The notes: generated by a model not told the origin, from the sequence alone. 64,000 bases of DNA from Pedobacter frigoris (GCF_005116445.1 NZ_SWBQ01000003.1:1-64000); one strand, 5' to 3'. Shown: positions 16,513-25,196, numbered from the stretch's first letter. Numbers and translations are program-made.

Positions 16513-16635
16513 CTATCTGTTAATATACTTGTCCACCGCATTATCTAATTCCTCGCTTACAATTTTTGCACACACCTGTGTTTGCTGAATAGAAGAATGG
16601 TCGAGGAATTTGCTCACGTATTCAATCCGCATTCC
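16513..16635 (-). pseudogene. Tyrosine recombinase 3'-end relic 5 (longest)
   Basis: The minus strand reads GMRIEYVSKFLDHSSIQQTQ then VCAKIVSEELDNAVDKYINR and a stop, about 40 C-terminal residues. The catalytic Tyr is replaced by Cys here (TGT), so even the full-length ancestor of this copy would have been inactive, or the change arose after decay. It separates the cargo bay from mobC and may mark the original position of an integrase gene. Confidence 0.8.
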
Positions 16636-16717
16636 TTAATAGATAATGCACTATTCCGAAATGTTATTTAAACATACAACATTATCCAATTCTTCACTTT
16701 ATAGCTATCATTTATAA

Positions 16718-18718
16718 TTATCCCTGTTGCACCAAATGCTGTAAATCCGGGTCATTTTTAATCCGTTCTAATTCTGCCCCAATAATCTGTACAATATCTT
16801 GTTTAATTTTTCGGTAATTGGCTTCAATTTCCTGTTTCATTTTATCCTCTCCTTGTTCATTTACAAAAGATAAAATTTGTGGTAGCTTCTGATATACTTT
16901 AGTTTCTTCGGCAACCTTTTCATTATCCACCACAATTTCTGCGTGGAATATTTTCTGCTCAATACGTTCATCAAAATTATCCGATACAGAACCGACAAAC
17001 ATACCTTGGGTAAGTGTAGAAATTTTGGATGCAGGTATCAAGCTGTCTAATTGCGTAGAAATGGAAGTTGAAGTATCATTTCTGTTGATGGATATACTTT
17101 GGCGTTTCTGCAATACTTTCCCAAAACGTTCCGAAAGGCTTTTTGCCGTTTCGCCAACTACTTGACCACTGAAAATATTACCTACCGTATTTTGAATAAC
17201 CTTACTTTCCTTGTCGCCGTAATCTCTGGTTAATTGCGAAAAATCCTGAAAGCCCAAACAAACTGCGACTTTATTACTTCTTGCAGTTGCAATTAAATTA
17301 TCCAGCCCTCTGAAATAAATCGTAGGCAGCTCATCTATAATTACAGAACTCTTTAATTGCCCTTTCTTGTTGATAAGCTTTACAATCCTCGAATTGTACA
17401 AACCCAAAGCTGCGGAATAAATATTTTGACGGTCGGGATTGTTACCAACGCACAAAATTTTCGGTTCTTTAGGATTATTGATATTTAAAGAAAAATCATC
17501 GCCAGTCATTACCCAATACAACTGCGGAGAAATCATTCTTGACAAAGGGATTTTAGCCGAAGCAATTTGCCCCTGCAATTGGTCTTGCGCTCCACCTTGC
17601 CACGCATCCATAAAAGGCGACAAATAGTTTTCCAAATCAGGATAAGAAGTTAAAATCGTGAAAACATCTGAATACTTTTTGTTCAGCAACTCAATAGCGT
17701 GTGGAAATGTACAATACTTTCCATCTTCATAGATTTTCAAATACCAAATAATTGCTGCCAACAAAATAATCGGACTTTCCACAAAGAAATCGCCCTGTTT
17801 CTGTATCCAACTACGGTTCAGGTTCAGCATTATGGTATAAGCAGCTTCGTAAGCATCAGAAATATCCGTCATAAAATCAGGATTTAATGGATTGCAACGA
17901 TGGCTCTTGCGTGGGTCGTCGAAATTGATCACATAAAATTTAGGCTGTACTTTGTATTTATCCTGATGCTTCAATAAATGATTATAAGCAATAGTAGAAA
18001 GGTCGTCAAACTTAAAATCGTAAATGTACATTGCAAAGCCTTTCTCAATCTGTTGCTTTATATAGTTGTTTACGATTGCATAGCTCTTTCCCGAACCAGG
18101 CGTGCCCAGCACAATTGATGCCCTGAAAACATTGACTACGTTAATCCAGCCATTGTTCCATTTTCCTTTGTAATAAAACTTTGTGGGCAGGTTAACGGAA
18201 TACTCGTTTTCCATCAGCTTGGTTTCCTGCTGAAAACTTTCGTTCTCGTTGTTGAAAACGTCATCCATCAGATTGGTACGAAGCAAACGGCTCATCCAAA
18301 CTCCGGCTACCATCAAAGCGATATATCCTAAACCTGTGGTAAGAATGTAAAGAAATGTAGCGGTAATTAGTGATAATTTTAATAAAGGCGTATTCAGAAA
18401 AAATAAAACAAAGCCAATTGCCAAAACCAAATAAATTTTAGACCAGGTTATTTTTTCATTCTTCACGCCTTTTGTTCCCAAACAACTCAATGCCAATAAC
18501 ACCAAAGCAAAAACTTTGGTGTATAAGGTATGCGAGAACAAACCCGCAGTTCGGTCGAAATTGCCTAAAATCTTATTGATAACTTCCAACGTCCAACCAC
18601 GTTCCATAAAGAACCCGTAGCAAAACCAATAAAGGTGTATCAGTACTAAAAGGATACTTACAGCCCGCATAAAAGCCACTATTTTGGCAAGCCCTCTTAA
18701 ATCGTCTTCTCCCTGCAT
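16718..18718 (-). CDS. mobC: MobC/TraG-type coupling protein (VirD4-like ATPase)
   Basis: 666 residues. Four N-terminal membrane helices lie within residues 15-145, followed by the cytoplasmic ATPase: Walker A GTPGSGKSY near residue 207 and Walker B SSVIIDELPTIYF. FKFDDLS and QDFSQLTRDYG are typical of Bacteroidota YWF/TraG coupling proteins. It links the MobA/MobB relaxosome to the Tra channel. The order mobA-mobB-[TetR/NTF2 insert]-mobC on the minus strand is that of CTnDOT-like elements apart from the two inserted genes at 18836-20431. Confidence 0.92.
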   Translation of the reverse strand: MQGEDDLRGLAKIVAFMRAVSILLVLIHLYWFCYGFFMERGWTLEVINKILGNFDRTAGLFSHTLYTKVFALVLLALSCLGTKGVKNEKITWSKIYLVLAIGFVLFFLNTPLLKLSLITATFLYILTTGLGYIALMVAGVWMSRLLRTNLMDDVFNNENESFQQETKLMENEYSVNLPTKFYYKGKWNNGWINVVNVFRASIVLGTPGSGKSYAIVNNYIKQQIEKGFAMYIYDFKFDDLSTIAYNHLLKHQDKYKVQPKFYVINFDDPRKSHRCNPLNPDFMTDISDAYEAAYTIMLNLNRSWIQKQGDFFVESPIILLAAIIWYLKIYEDGKYCTFPHAIELLNKKYSDVFTILTSYPDLENYLSPFMDAWQGGAQDQLQGQIASAKIPLSRMISPQLYWVMTGDDFSLNINNPKEPKILCVGNNPDRQNIYSAALGLYNSRIVKLINKKGQLKSSVIIDELPTIYFRGLDNLIATARSNKVAVCLGFQDFSQLTRDYGDKESKVIQNTVGNIFSGQVVGETAKSLSERFGKVLQKRQSISINRNDTSTSISTQLDSLIPASKISTLTQGMFVGSVSDNFDERIEQKIFHAEIVVDNEKVAEETKVYQKLPQILSFVNEQGEDKMKQEIEANYRKIKQDIVQIIGAELERIKNDPDLQHLVQQG

Positions 18719-18835
18719 TATTTTTAGTTTTAATGTTCGGGCGTGAATTTAAAGGCTGTGAAGATTGGTGTAAGAATGTGGCAGTCAATGACGTTGAGTG
18801 GCGGTGTTTGTCAGCATATGTTGGTACCTTTTTGC

Positions 18836-19798
18836 TTATTTCATTTCTTCATTTAACCTATAACTGTCTTCCATAAAATGATATTTTATGATTTTGCCGT
18901 TTCGAACTTTGAAAATGTTTACAAATTGGGCATTAAATACCTTATCATATTTTAATATTACCGATGATAATTGTCCCACTGCCACAGCATCTTCTCCATT
19001 AATAGAAATAAATTCTACATCAAATTTTTCGGATTTTATATTTTGATAAAGGACTTTAAAATAGTCTTCGACCTCTTTCTTTGTATGTCGTTTTCCCACC
19101 CACGGAAATTTTTCCTCATTCCCGGCTAAATCAAAATCAACCTTATCAGCAAACAGTTCTGCCAAACCGCCCTCTTTCTTTCCGGATTGTATTTCGTAAA
19201 ATTCCTCTACAACGGTTCTTGTATCCCGTTCAATCAAATTAACATCTTTTTCTTTATGGTCTTGATTTAACCTTGCCATCCTTACCACATCTTCAGAAGT
19301 GACATCGGGGTCAACATAGATATGTACACGTTTGATTAGGTCCCCTTCAAACTCAAAAACATTACAGAATTTACCAAACGTAGTAACATTGTCCGGCCAT
19401 GGCTTACCGTCAATGGTTATGCCTTTTTCAGTACCCTCAACGACAACAGTATTGTTTGAAACTATGTAGTTGAAATTTTCTATATCATGTGTAAGTCCTT
19501 GGAGGAAACCAGACATTGCTACACCAAATTGTTTAATGCCCTCTTTACCTTTGCTAAACCCAAACTTTGGAAAATACAGTTCGACATCTTCCGTGAACAG
19601 GTTGTAGTAACCGCCGTCAAATTCGCCAGCATCTACTTTTCTAAAATACAGCTCCGCATTGGCTCTTTGTTTATTTTGAATTTCATTTATCATTACCATT
19701 GTCGTTTCTTTATTGTCATTACCAATTTGTTTTTGTTGTGCAAAAGCATTGCCTACCGATAGGAAAGCTAATGATGCAATTAGGATTGTTCGTTTCAT
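18836..19798 (-). CDS. Secreted double NTF2/SnoaL-like protein
   Basis: 320 residues. Residues 1-21 are a signal peptide (MKRTILIASLAFLSVGNAFAQ). Two cone-shaped SnoaL-like domains follow: about 40-165 (AELYFRKVDAGEFDGGYYNLFTEDVELYF) and about 190-318 (VVEEFYEIQSGKKEGGLAELFADKVDFDL). The fold serves polyketide cyclases, isomerases and binding proteins; no catalytic residues can be assigned. The gene lies between mobC and mobB and shares an exact 20-bp operator with the TetR gene upstream of it, so it is the likely regulated target. Confidence 0.78.
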   Translation of the reverse strand: MKRTILIASLAFLSVGNAFAQQKQIGNDNKETTMVMINEIQNKQRANAELYFRKVDAGEFDGGYYNLFTEDVELYFPKFGFSKGKEGIKQFGVAMSGFLQGLTHDIENFNYIVSNNTVVVEGTEKGITIDGKPWPDNVTTFGKFCNVFEFEGDLIKRVHIYVDPDVTSEDVVRMARLNQDHKEKDVNLIERDTRTVVEEFYEIQSGKKEGGLAELFADKVDFDLAGNEEKFPWVGKRHTKKEVEDYFKVLYQNIKSEKFDVEFISINGEDAVAVGQLSSVILKYDKVFNAQFVNIFKVRNGKIIKYHFMEDSYRLNEEMK

Positions 19799-19816
19799 AT
19801 ATTTATTTTTAATTAT

Positions 19817-19836
19817 TTTAAACCAATCGTTCCAAA
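19817..19836. promoter_or_regulatory. Shared TetR operator, copy at NTF2 gene
   Basis: An exact 20-bp direct repeat of 20447-20466 with core AACCAATCGTTCC, 19 bp upstream of the SnoaL-like start. Conservation at both promoters and nowhere else noticed marks it as the binding site of the adjacent TetR protein. Confidence 0.7.
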
Positions 19837-19852
19837 ATGAGATAAATTTTTT

Positions 19853-20431
19853 TTATCTCTTTATTTGTTCCATTAAAAAATCAACCATCTCTAGAACTTC
19901 CTTTTTGTTCTTGCTCAAAATATAATGGCTCCAATAGCTACTAAAAGATGAAAGGATATATCGGGCAATAACGGCAGGGTTACTTTTACTCTTAATATCT
20001 CCCTCTGTTTGGGCTTGTGCTACAAGATTTCGCAGAATTGACTGTAAAGTACGACCTCTTATCAAAAGTAGATTTTTCACGTCCTCGTCCGCAGGTGCTA
20101 CTTCAAAAATAGTCTTCACAATTAAACAAGCCTTATTGTCTGTTAATGTCTGATTGACAACATCACGGATAACGTATTCCAACGCATCGATACCTTTATC
20201 TTTAACCGTTGAGGCTTTCAAATATTGGTTTTCTTTTAGAGAAGCATAATTTGACAGACACTTTAAAAATAAATCGTGTTTGTTGCCATAAGTGTCGTAA
20301 ATGCTACTTCTGTTCAATTTCATTGAAGCCACAATATTGTGCATAGAAGTAGCATTATATCCTCTTTCCCAAAAAAGGTTACGAACCACCTCTAACTTTT
20401 CGGTATAATCAAATTCTTTATTTCTTGGCAT
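19853..20431 (-). CDS. TetR/AcrR family regulator
   Basis: About 192 residues from the ATG at 20431 (MPRNKEFDYTEKLEVV); an upstream TTG is in frame but falls inside the promoter box. The HTH is FWERGYNATSMHNIVASMKLNRSSIYDTYGNKHDLFL. The C-terminal half resembles TetR_C of the AcrR/YxaF group. Its promoter (TTTG-N19-TATATTTG) overlaps the operator at 20447-20466, so autorepression is expected. It and the SnoaL-like gene form an inserted cargo unit inside the mob region. Confidence 0.87.
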   Translation of the reverse strand: MPRNKEFDYTEKLEVVRNLFWERGYNATSMHNIVASMKLNRSSIYDTYGNKHDLFLKCLSNYASLKENQYLKASTVKDKGIDALEYVIRDVVNQTLTDNKACLIVKTIFEVAPADEDVKNLLLIRGRTLQSILRNLVAQAQTEGDIKSKSNPAVIARYILSSFSSYWSHYILSKNKKEVLEMVDFLMEQIKR

Positions 20432-20435
20432 AATG

Positions 20436-20466
20436 CAAATATACAATTTAAACCAATCGTTCCAAA
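20436..20466 (-). promoter_or_regulatory. TetR promoter with operator, possibly leaderless
   Basis: On the minus strand TTTG, 19 bp and TATATTTG (20436-20443) form an exact Bacteroidota promoter. The -7 box ends 5 bp before the ATG at 20431, so transcription would start at or next to the start codon, giving a leaderless mRNA. The 20-bp operator 20447-20466 covers the -33 element and spacer. Confidence 0.6.
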
Positions 20467-20513
20467 TTAATTTATGTAGTTTCCGTTTAATTATAAGAGT
20501 GATTAATTGATTT

Positions 20514-21806
20514 CTATTTTTGACCTCTCTGGACTTTTCTTTTCTTCTTCATTTTACTGGCAAAATCCTGTTCCTCGTAATCTTCGCCCTGTGCTTCGGG
20601 AAGCAAACCGCCCAATGCTTCTATCAAACCATCTTCGTGTTTTTCGGTATTTAAAAAGTCGAATAAATAATGAGGTTTTTCCATAGGTAAATCTTCCGTA
20701 TCGTTTAACTGTGGCACTTTTGCTTGTGATTGAAGAACTGGCTCTTTAATTTCCGGTTTAATATTGTTGTTCCAATAGTCATTAAAAGTATTGGCAGAAA
20801 GTTCTTTGCTTAACCGTGAACCATTCCAAACACTTTTAGAATTATGGTCAATAAAAGTTATTCCGTAAATTCGCCCTGCATCATTTCTACGAACCACCAC
20901 ATTTATGCCTTGTTCAGTTAACTGTTTCTTAAAACTCAATTCATCAGTTGTAGATTGCAACGCAATGGCAACGGCTGATTGCAAAGTTTTTTGGCTTGGA
21001 TGGTTTTTCAAAGCTGTTTTGCTCTTCTCAAAATGCAATTCCAAAGCCGGAAGTCCTGCGCTTTTCCCAAACAAGGAAGCCTTGAACGGATGTCCTGCTC
21101 TTTCTCCTTTTTCATTTAAAGGAATGTACAACAAACCTTGTCGCAGCTGCCCCTGTAATTCGCCTTCTACTTTTTCGGTTGTAATATTGAATAAGGAAAG
21201 CAAGGCGTTATATTCTCCCAAAGTTTGATATTGGTAATAGTTCGGTAAATGACGAATAACCGAAGCTATCTGACTTTTCACATCGCCAGCTTTGTAATTT
21301 ACGGGACTAAAAATCTTGTCATTTTTCCGATGCTCCTTATCTGTTGCAGGTATCAATCCGTGTTTTCTTTCGAGTTCTCGGCACACATTCATAGAACGCA
21401 TTTTCTCGAATTTATCCGAAATCTTTTTGCCCTCTTCATCCACACAAACCGATACGATATGAATATGGCTACGGTCAATATCGGTATGTTTGAAAACTAC
21501 AAAAGGCTGTTCGCCGTAACCCATTTCACGCATATATTCTTCTGCCATTTCCCTGAACTTGTCATTGCTTACCTCATCTTTCGGGTCGGGATTGAGCGAA
21601 ATATGCAAAGTATGTTTCTCGGTATTACGATTAGCAATTAGATAAGGCGCAAAAGATTGGGCTAATTGAGCAACTGAATAATGACCATTAGCCGTTTCAA
21701 TCATCTTATTAGCGAACAAAATCTGTCCATTTTCATTCTCCACTTTCAGATGATTGTATGCTAATGCGCCGTATAAATTACCGCTTCTTCCGATTTTTGC
21801 TATCAT
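20514..21806 (-). CDS. mobB: Relaxase MobB
   Basis: 430 residues. The N-terminal relaxase domain (residues 1-about 230) has MIAKIGRSGNLYGALAYNH, HTLHISLNPDP and the metal-binding triad HTDIDRSHIHIVS near residue 110. A catalytic Tyr could be one of those near the N-terminus (Tyr12 or Tyr17). It nicks oriT and remains bound to the transferred 5' end. The C-terminal third is acidic and variable. It follows mobA by 8 bp in one operon. Family: relaxase/mobilisation nuclease of Bacteroidota (MOBP-like BmgB/MobB group). Confidence 0.92.
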   Translation of the reverse strand: MIAKIGRSGNLYGALAYNHLKVENENGQILFANKMIETANGHYSVAQLAQSFAPYLIANRNTEKHTLHISLNPDPKDEVSNDKFREMAEEYMREMGYGEQPFVVFKHTDIDRSHIHIVSVCVDEEGKKISDKFEKMRSMNVCRELERKHGLIPATDKEHRKNDKIFSPVNYKAGDVKSQIASVIRHLPNYYQYQTLGEYNALLSLFNITTEKVEGELQGQLRQGLLYIPLNEKGERAGHPFKASLFGKSAGLPALELHFEKSKTALKNHPSQKTLQSAVAIALQSTTDELSFKKQLTEQGINVVVRRNDAGRIYGITFIDHNSKSVWNGSRLSKELSANTFNDYWNNNIKPEIKEPVLQSQAKVPQLNDTEDLPMEKPHYLFDFLNTEKHEDGLIEALGGLLPEAQGEDYEEQDFASKMKKKRKVQRGQK

Positions 21807-21814
21807 TTCTAAAA

Positions 21815-22249
21815 CTATTTTTTTAGATATTTCGCTTCAAATTCTTCACTTATCTGAATGATTTTTTGACACAAAACCGCCATTTCAGCCGTTTGTTTTT
21901 CCAATTTATACAAGAATGCTGCGGCTTTTTTCTCAGAAAAATTCTTGTACAACAGCTTCACAATTTGGTTATAATTGACACCCACAGAGCGAAATTGACT
22001 GTGAAACGAGGTTAATCGCATATAAAAATCAACTGTCCCTTTATCAATTTTGACCGATTTCATTTCCTTACCAAACAGCAGGGAAATGATAAACTTTGCT
22101 TTATTGGGCATTCCCGATACTTCAAAAAGCGATAAAAGTTTGGCATTTTCTTCATCTGTAAGACGGAAAACGTGGCGGTGGATACTTGGGTCGGTTTTTG
22201 CCTTTCGTCCGCCCTTATTTTGTTTTCTAATATTATTCTCATTCATCAC
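21815..22249 (-). CDS. mobA: MobA relaxosome accessory protein
   Basis: 144 residues. Basic N-terminus (KQNKGGRKAKTD) followed by RHVFRLTDEENAKLLSLFEVSG, a ribbon-helix-helix-like DNA-binding unit, and a helical C-terminus with VNYNQIVKLLYKNF. MobA proteins bind oriT and help the relaxase. First of the mob operon, transcribed away from the oriT-like region at 22250-22967. Confidence 0.85.
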   Translation of the reverse strand: MMNENNIRKQNKGGRKAKTDPSIHRHVFRLTDEENAKLLSLFEVSGMPNKAKFIISLLFGKEMKSVKIDKGTVDFYMRLTSFHSQFRSVGVNYNQIVKLLYKNFSEKKAAAFLYKLEKQTAEMAVLCQKIIQISEEFEAKYLKK

Positions 22250-22967
22250 AAATCCATCTTAATTCACACAAAACCTCGACTTCGGAGTGGTTTTTTCAGC
22301 TCCCAGCAGGGCAAGTTGTTTTGAGGCACTAACTCACTTTTGAGTGCCTCAAAACACAACTTGCCGTGTTCTGTTGAACACAAAAATCCGCCCTGCGGGA
22401 CGGATTAAATGTAACAGGGAAAAACGGCTCGATGCCGTTGCTGTTACCCTCCATTTTGTCAAAAGACTTTTGCATAAATCCGTTAATAAAAATCATTGTA
22501 CAAAGTAAAGCCCTGTTTACGAAAGCATTGTACAGTGCCGCAGTGCCAAACACTGCCTCTGACCGCCAAACACTGCCACAGGTATACAATCTAATGCAAT
22601 TGATTGGTTCTTTGTATTTGAAAGATGGAAGGAACTCAGTCAGGGATGATAGATTGACAGCATTCAAGAATGCAAACAATCCTGACGGTAGAATTGCAAG
22701 GATGAAAGAATGATAGCGTGACGGCTTGCAATCAATCAAGGTCGCTTTCCTGAATGCAGGATTATAGGAACGCAAGAATGATGGCTATCCTGCCTGATAG
22801 CATTTAGGAATGAGTACCATCCTGCTATATCGCAGACAAGCAGGAAATCACGAGTTCAGTCAAGAAAGCCTGTTGGTTATCCTTCAAGGAAGCCTGAACG
22901 ATAGCAGGAATGCCTGACTGATTGTACGCAGGACTGCAAATAAGTAGAAACTTTAAATTTTTAAAAT
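22250..22967. other. oriT-like non-coding region
   Basis: 718 bp between the divergent mob and tra operons with no gene I could support. It holds a long hairpin (22310-22365), a 13-bp direct repeat GCCAAACACTGCC at 22545-22557 and 22565-22577 (20-bp period), and from about 22680 to 22935 a dense scatter of short related words such as GCAGGA, TCCTGC, GAATGATAGC and GAATGATGGC in both orientations. In CTnDOT-like elements oriT lies beside mobA. The scattered words may bind TraA/ParA or form RNA structure. Confidence 0.6.
22310..22365. repeat. Long inverted repeat, candidate oriT hairpin
   Basis: The arms are 22310-22330 (GGCAAGTTGTTTTGAGGCACT has 21 bases, of which the key ends are GGCAAGTTGT and GAGGCACT) and 22343-22365. 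They pair over 21 bp with a 2-base bulge around a 12-base loop. The hairpin lies 61 bp upstream of the mobA start codon. It has no T-tract, so it is not a standard terminator. Confidence 0.65.
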
Positions 22968-23735
22968 ATGGACACAAAAAAGAAACCTCTGTTTATTGCC
23001 TTTTCTTCTCAAAAAGGCGGTGTAGGCAAAAGTACATTTACAGCACTTATTGCCAGTGCGATGCATTATCGATTAGGCTACAACGTAGCCGTATTTGATG
23101 CGGATTTTCCGCAGCATAGTTTGATGAAAATGAAGACAAGGGATTTGGCAATGGTAATGGAAAATGAAGCATTGAAAAAGCTGGCGTACAAACAATTTAC
23201 CACCATCAACAAAAAAGCCTATCCGATTATGCAACACAAAGCGGATAGTGTATTGGAAGTAGCTCACGAATTTGTAAATACTTCTTCCGTTCCTGTGGAT
23301 GTGGTATTTTTTGACTTGCCAGGAACTGTGAACACGCCCGGTATTCTGAAAGCGTTGGCAGGAATGCACCACATTTTTACGCCAATCACAGCAGACCGTG
23401 TGGTAATGGAAAGTACGCTCATCTTCACGCAGCTTTTACAGGATGTGATTATGAAAAAAGGGGAAACTTCCATACAAACCATTAATCTCTTTTGGAACCA
23501 AGTAGATGGCAGAGAAAGTACGTCTTTGTATGGCGTGTACAACCAACTTATCGAGCAACTGGGATTAAGTCTGATGCAAAGCCAAGTGAAGAACAGTACT
23601 CGTTTTCGCAAAGAAAGCGAAGTGGACAGCAAAACCGTATTTCGTTCTACCGTAATGCCACCTGATGAACGTTTGATGAAAGCTTGTCAGTTAGATTTGT
23701 TCATCAGCGAATTTTTAAAAATCATTCAATTATAG
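22968..23735 (+). CDS. traA: TraA, ParA family ATPase
   Basis: 255 residues. Deviant Walker A KGGVGKST near residues 16-23 and Walker A' VAVFDADFPQHS mark the ParA/MinD/Soj family; VVFFDLPGT is Walker B. In Bacteroidota conjugative elements this is the first gene of the tra operon. It may position the element or the transfer apparatus. Next to the DUF3408 gene (4-bp gap), as ParA/ParB-like pairs are. Confidence 0.9.
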   Translation: MDTKKKPLFIAFSSQKGGVGKSTFTALIASAMHYRLGYNVAVFDADFPQHSLMKMKTRDLAMVMENEALKKLAYKQFTTINKKAYPIMQHKADSVLEVAHEFVNTSSVPVDVVFFDLPGTVNTPGILKALAGMHHIFTPITADRVVMESTLIFTQLLQDVIMKKGETSIQTINLFWNQVDGRESTSLYGVYNQLIEQLGLSLMQSQVKNSTRFRKESEVDSKTVFRSTVMPPDERLMKACQLDLFISEFLKIIQL

Positions 23736-23739
23736 CTGT

Positions 23740-24180
23740 ATGGAAAAAGATAATAAAAGAAAAGTCACACCGGAAATCAACGAAGAGTTGATGATGAACC
23801 TAATGGTTGACGGCATTAAAAAAGACGGCATACAGCTTCCCGTCGAAGAGCAGGAAAAGGAAATGGTAAAAGTCGAAGTAAAACAGGAAGAATTACAACA
23901 AAATAAACCTGTACAACGGGAACGGAACCGCCTAAAGAAAAGCCTTGACGGAAGTTATGGAGACCATTTTTTGAAAACCCATTCGATGACGAAACGTGGA
24001 GATAAAAGCATTTATATCCGGCAGGAATACCACGAACGGTTATGCCGAATTGTGCAAGTCATTGGTAAAGATGAGATACCGCTTTATGCCTACCTCGATA
24101 ATATATTGCAGCATCATTTTGAAATGTTTGAAAAAGCAATCACAGATGATTTCAACGAAAAGTTTAAACCCATTTTTTAA
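23740..24180 (+). CDS. DUF3408 conjugal transfer protein (TraB-like)
   Basis: 146 residues. A charged N-terminal linker (residues 1-75) precedes the DUF3408 region GDKSIYIRQEYHERLCRIVQVIGKDEIPLYAYLDNILQHHFE, which has the form of a ribbon-helix-helix. Located after the ParA-like TraA, it may act as the centromere-binding partner. In CTnDOT the equivalent is called TraB; I leave the symbol open because naming differs between elements. Confidence 0.82.
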   Translation: MEKDNKRKVTPEINEELMMNLMVDGIKKDGIQLPVEEQEKEMVKVEVKQEELQQNKPVQRERNRLKKSLDGSYGDHFLKTHSMTKRGDKSIYIRQEYHERLCRIVQVIGKDEIPLYAYLDNILQHHFEMFEKAITDDFNEKFKPIF

Positions 24181-24191
24181 AACATTTGATT

Positions 24192-24827
24192 ATGGAAATA
24201 GTAATTGTGATATGCTTGCTGATTGTAATTTTCTTGCTCGTACAGGATAAAATCATCATCAAAAAAAGGTCGGAACAAAAACCGACACAAGGAAAAATTA
24301 ATCCAAATCTTCCCGATATTATGGGTCAGCCTAAGCCAGTAAGAAGCCATTTAGTGCCAAATACTACCAATGAAAGCAAAATTGAAGAAGACGAAATAAA
24401 TCCTGATAATTTAGACATAGAATACGACGAAAATGAAATTGTAGGTATTCAAATTCCGCAGGAAGAGCTGAACGAAGTTTTCAGAAATATGCCTGATTTG
24501 GATGAAGAGGAAGAAGAATGGAACAGGTACGGAATATCCGGTGGCGATGACAGTCTTGCCAAAGGGGTTACCTATGACGAACTAAGCTCCATAGGGGTTT
24601 TGCTCCAAAAAGAAAATTTGGAACAATCTCAAAAGGAAACAGCGGTAGCGATAGTTCAAAGATTGCAGGGTACTGAATTATTCAGCCTACTGGAAAATTC
24701 CATCGAGGGTGCTTCAAAAAAGATTGCCGAGCTTTTGGATAGCACTCTCTCATCTGAAACTGAGGATAGTTCTTCCACTTTGCGGAAAAGTGATTTGAGT
24801 GATTTTGACATTGGGGAGTTTGTGTGA
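24192..24827 (+). CDS. traD: Conjugal transfer protein TraD
   Basis: 211 residues from the ATG at 24192 (MEIVIVICLLIVIFLLVQD); a TTG at 24186 is in frame but less likely. One N-terminal membrane helix, a basic linker, an acidic middle (EEDEINPDNLDIEYDENE) and a helical C-terminus. This matches the TraD protein of Bacteroidota conjugative transposons, of unknown mechanism. The stop codon lies inside a terminator-like hairpin, and the defence island follows. Confidence 0.78.
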   Translation: MEIVIVICLLIVIFLLVQDKIIIKKRSEQKPTQGKINPNLPDIMGQPKPVRSHLVPNTTNESKIEEDEINPDNLDIEYDENEIVGIQIPQEELNEVFRNMPDLDEEEEEWNRYGISGGDDSLAKGVTYDELSSIGVLLQKENLEQSQKETAVAIVQRLQGTELFSLLENSIEGASKKIAELLDSTLSSETEDSSSTLRKSDLSDFDIGEFV

Positions 24828-24843
24828 GCAAGCTCCCTTTTTT
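24814..24843 (+). terminator. Terminator hairpin overlapping traD stop
   Basis: GGGAGTTTG (24814-24822) pairs with CAAGCTCCC (24829-24837) with one G-U pair around a 6-base loop, followed by six T. The traD stop TGA is in the loop. Transcription of the tra operon probably pauses or ends here, before the island. Confidence 0.65.
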
Positions 24844-24903
24844 AATCTTCTCAATCTTACGACACTAAGCACCTAATTTTATAAATCTCCCCTATATCCT
24901 TTG

Positions 24904-24925
24904 TTAATGTTATTAATAACATTAA
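24904..24925. promoter_or_regulatory. Perfect 22-bp palindrome, XRE operator
   Basis: Each half is TTAATGTTATT, and the two halves meet at the centre of 24904-24925 with no mismatch. A second, weaker inverted repeat, CGCAT-AGA-ATGCG, follows at 24929-24941. They lie 35 and 19 bp before the XRE gene start, the arrangement of a restriction-modification controller operator. Confidence 0.65.
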
Positions 24926-24957
24926 ATTCGCATAGAATGCGTATTAAATAGCATTAT

Positions 24958-25161
24958 ATGAAAATAAATCGATTGAAAATTATATTGGCAGAACAATATA
25001 AGACTAGTAAATGGTTAGCCAAAGAACTGGATAAAAGTGAAAGTACGGTATCTCGATGGTGTACAAATGAAATACAACCATCTGTAGAAACATTAGCGCA
25101 AATAGCTAAGCTTTTAAAAGTGGATATTAAAGAACTTTTGAATTCAACAAAACAAAATTAA
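24958..25161 (+). CDS. XRE family HTH controller
   Basis: 67 residues, essentially one HTH_3 domain: KIILAEQYKTSKWLAKELDKSESTVSRWCTNEIQPS and ETLAQIAKLLKVDIKELL. It resembles the C-proteins or small XRE regulators that precede Type I restriction genes in Bacteroidota. It lies directly after a perfect 22-bp palindrome. It probably sets the timing of the hsdS-hsdM operon after transfer to a new host. A 99-bp gap separates it from hsdS. Confidence 0.85.
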   Translation: MKINRLKIILAEQYKTSKWLAKELDKSESTVSRWCTNEIQPSVETLAQIAKLLKVDIKELLNSTKQN

Positions 25162-25196
25162 CTAAGTACCATTTTGATTGATTATTGCAAAACAAT

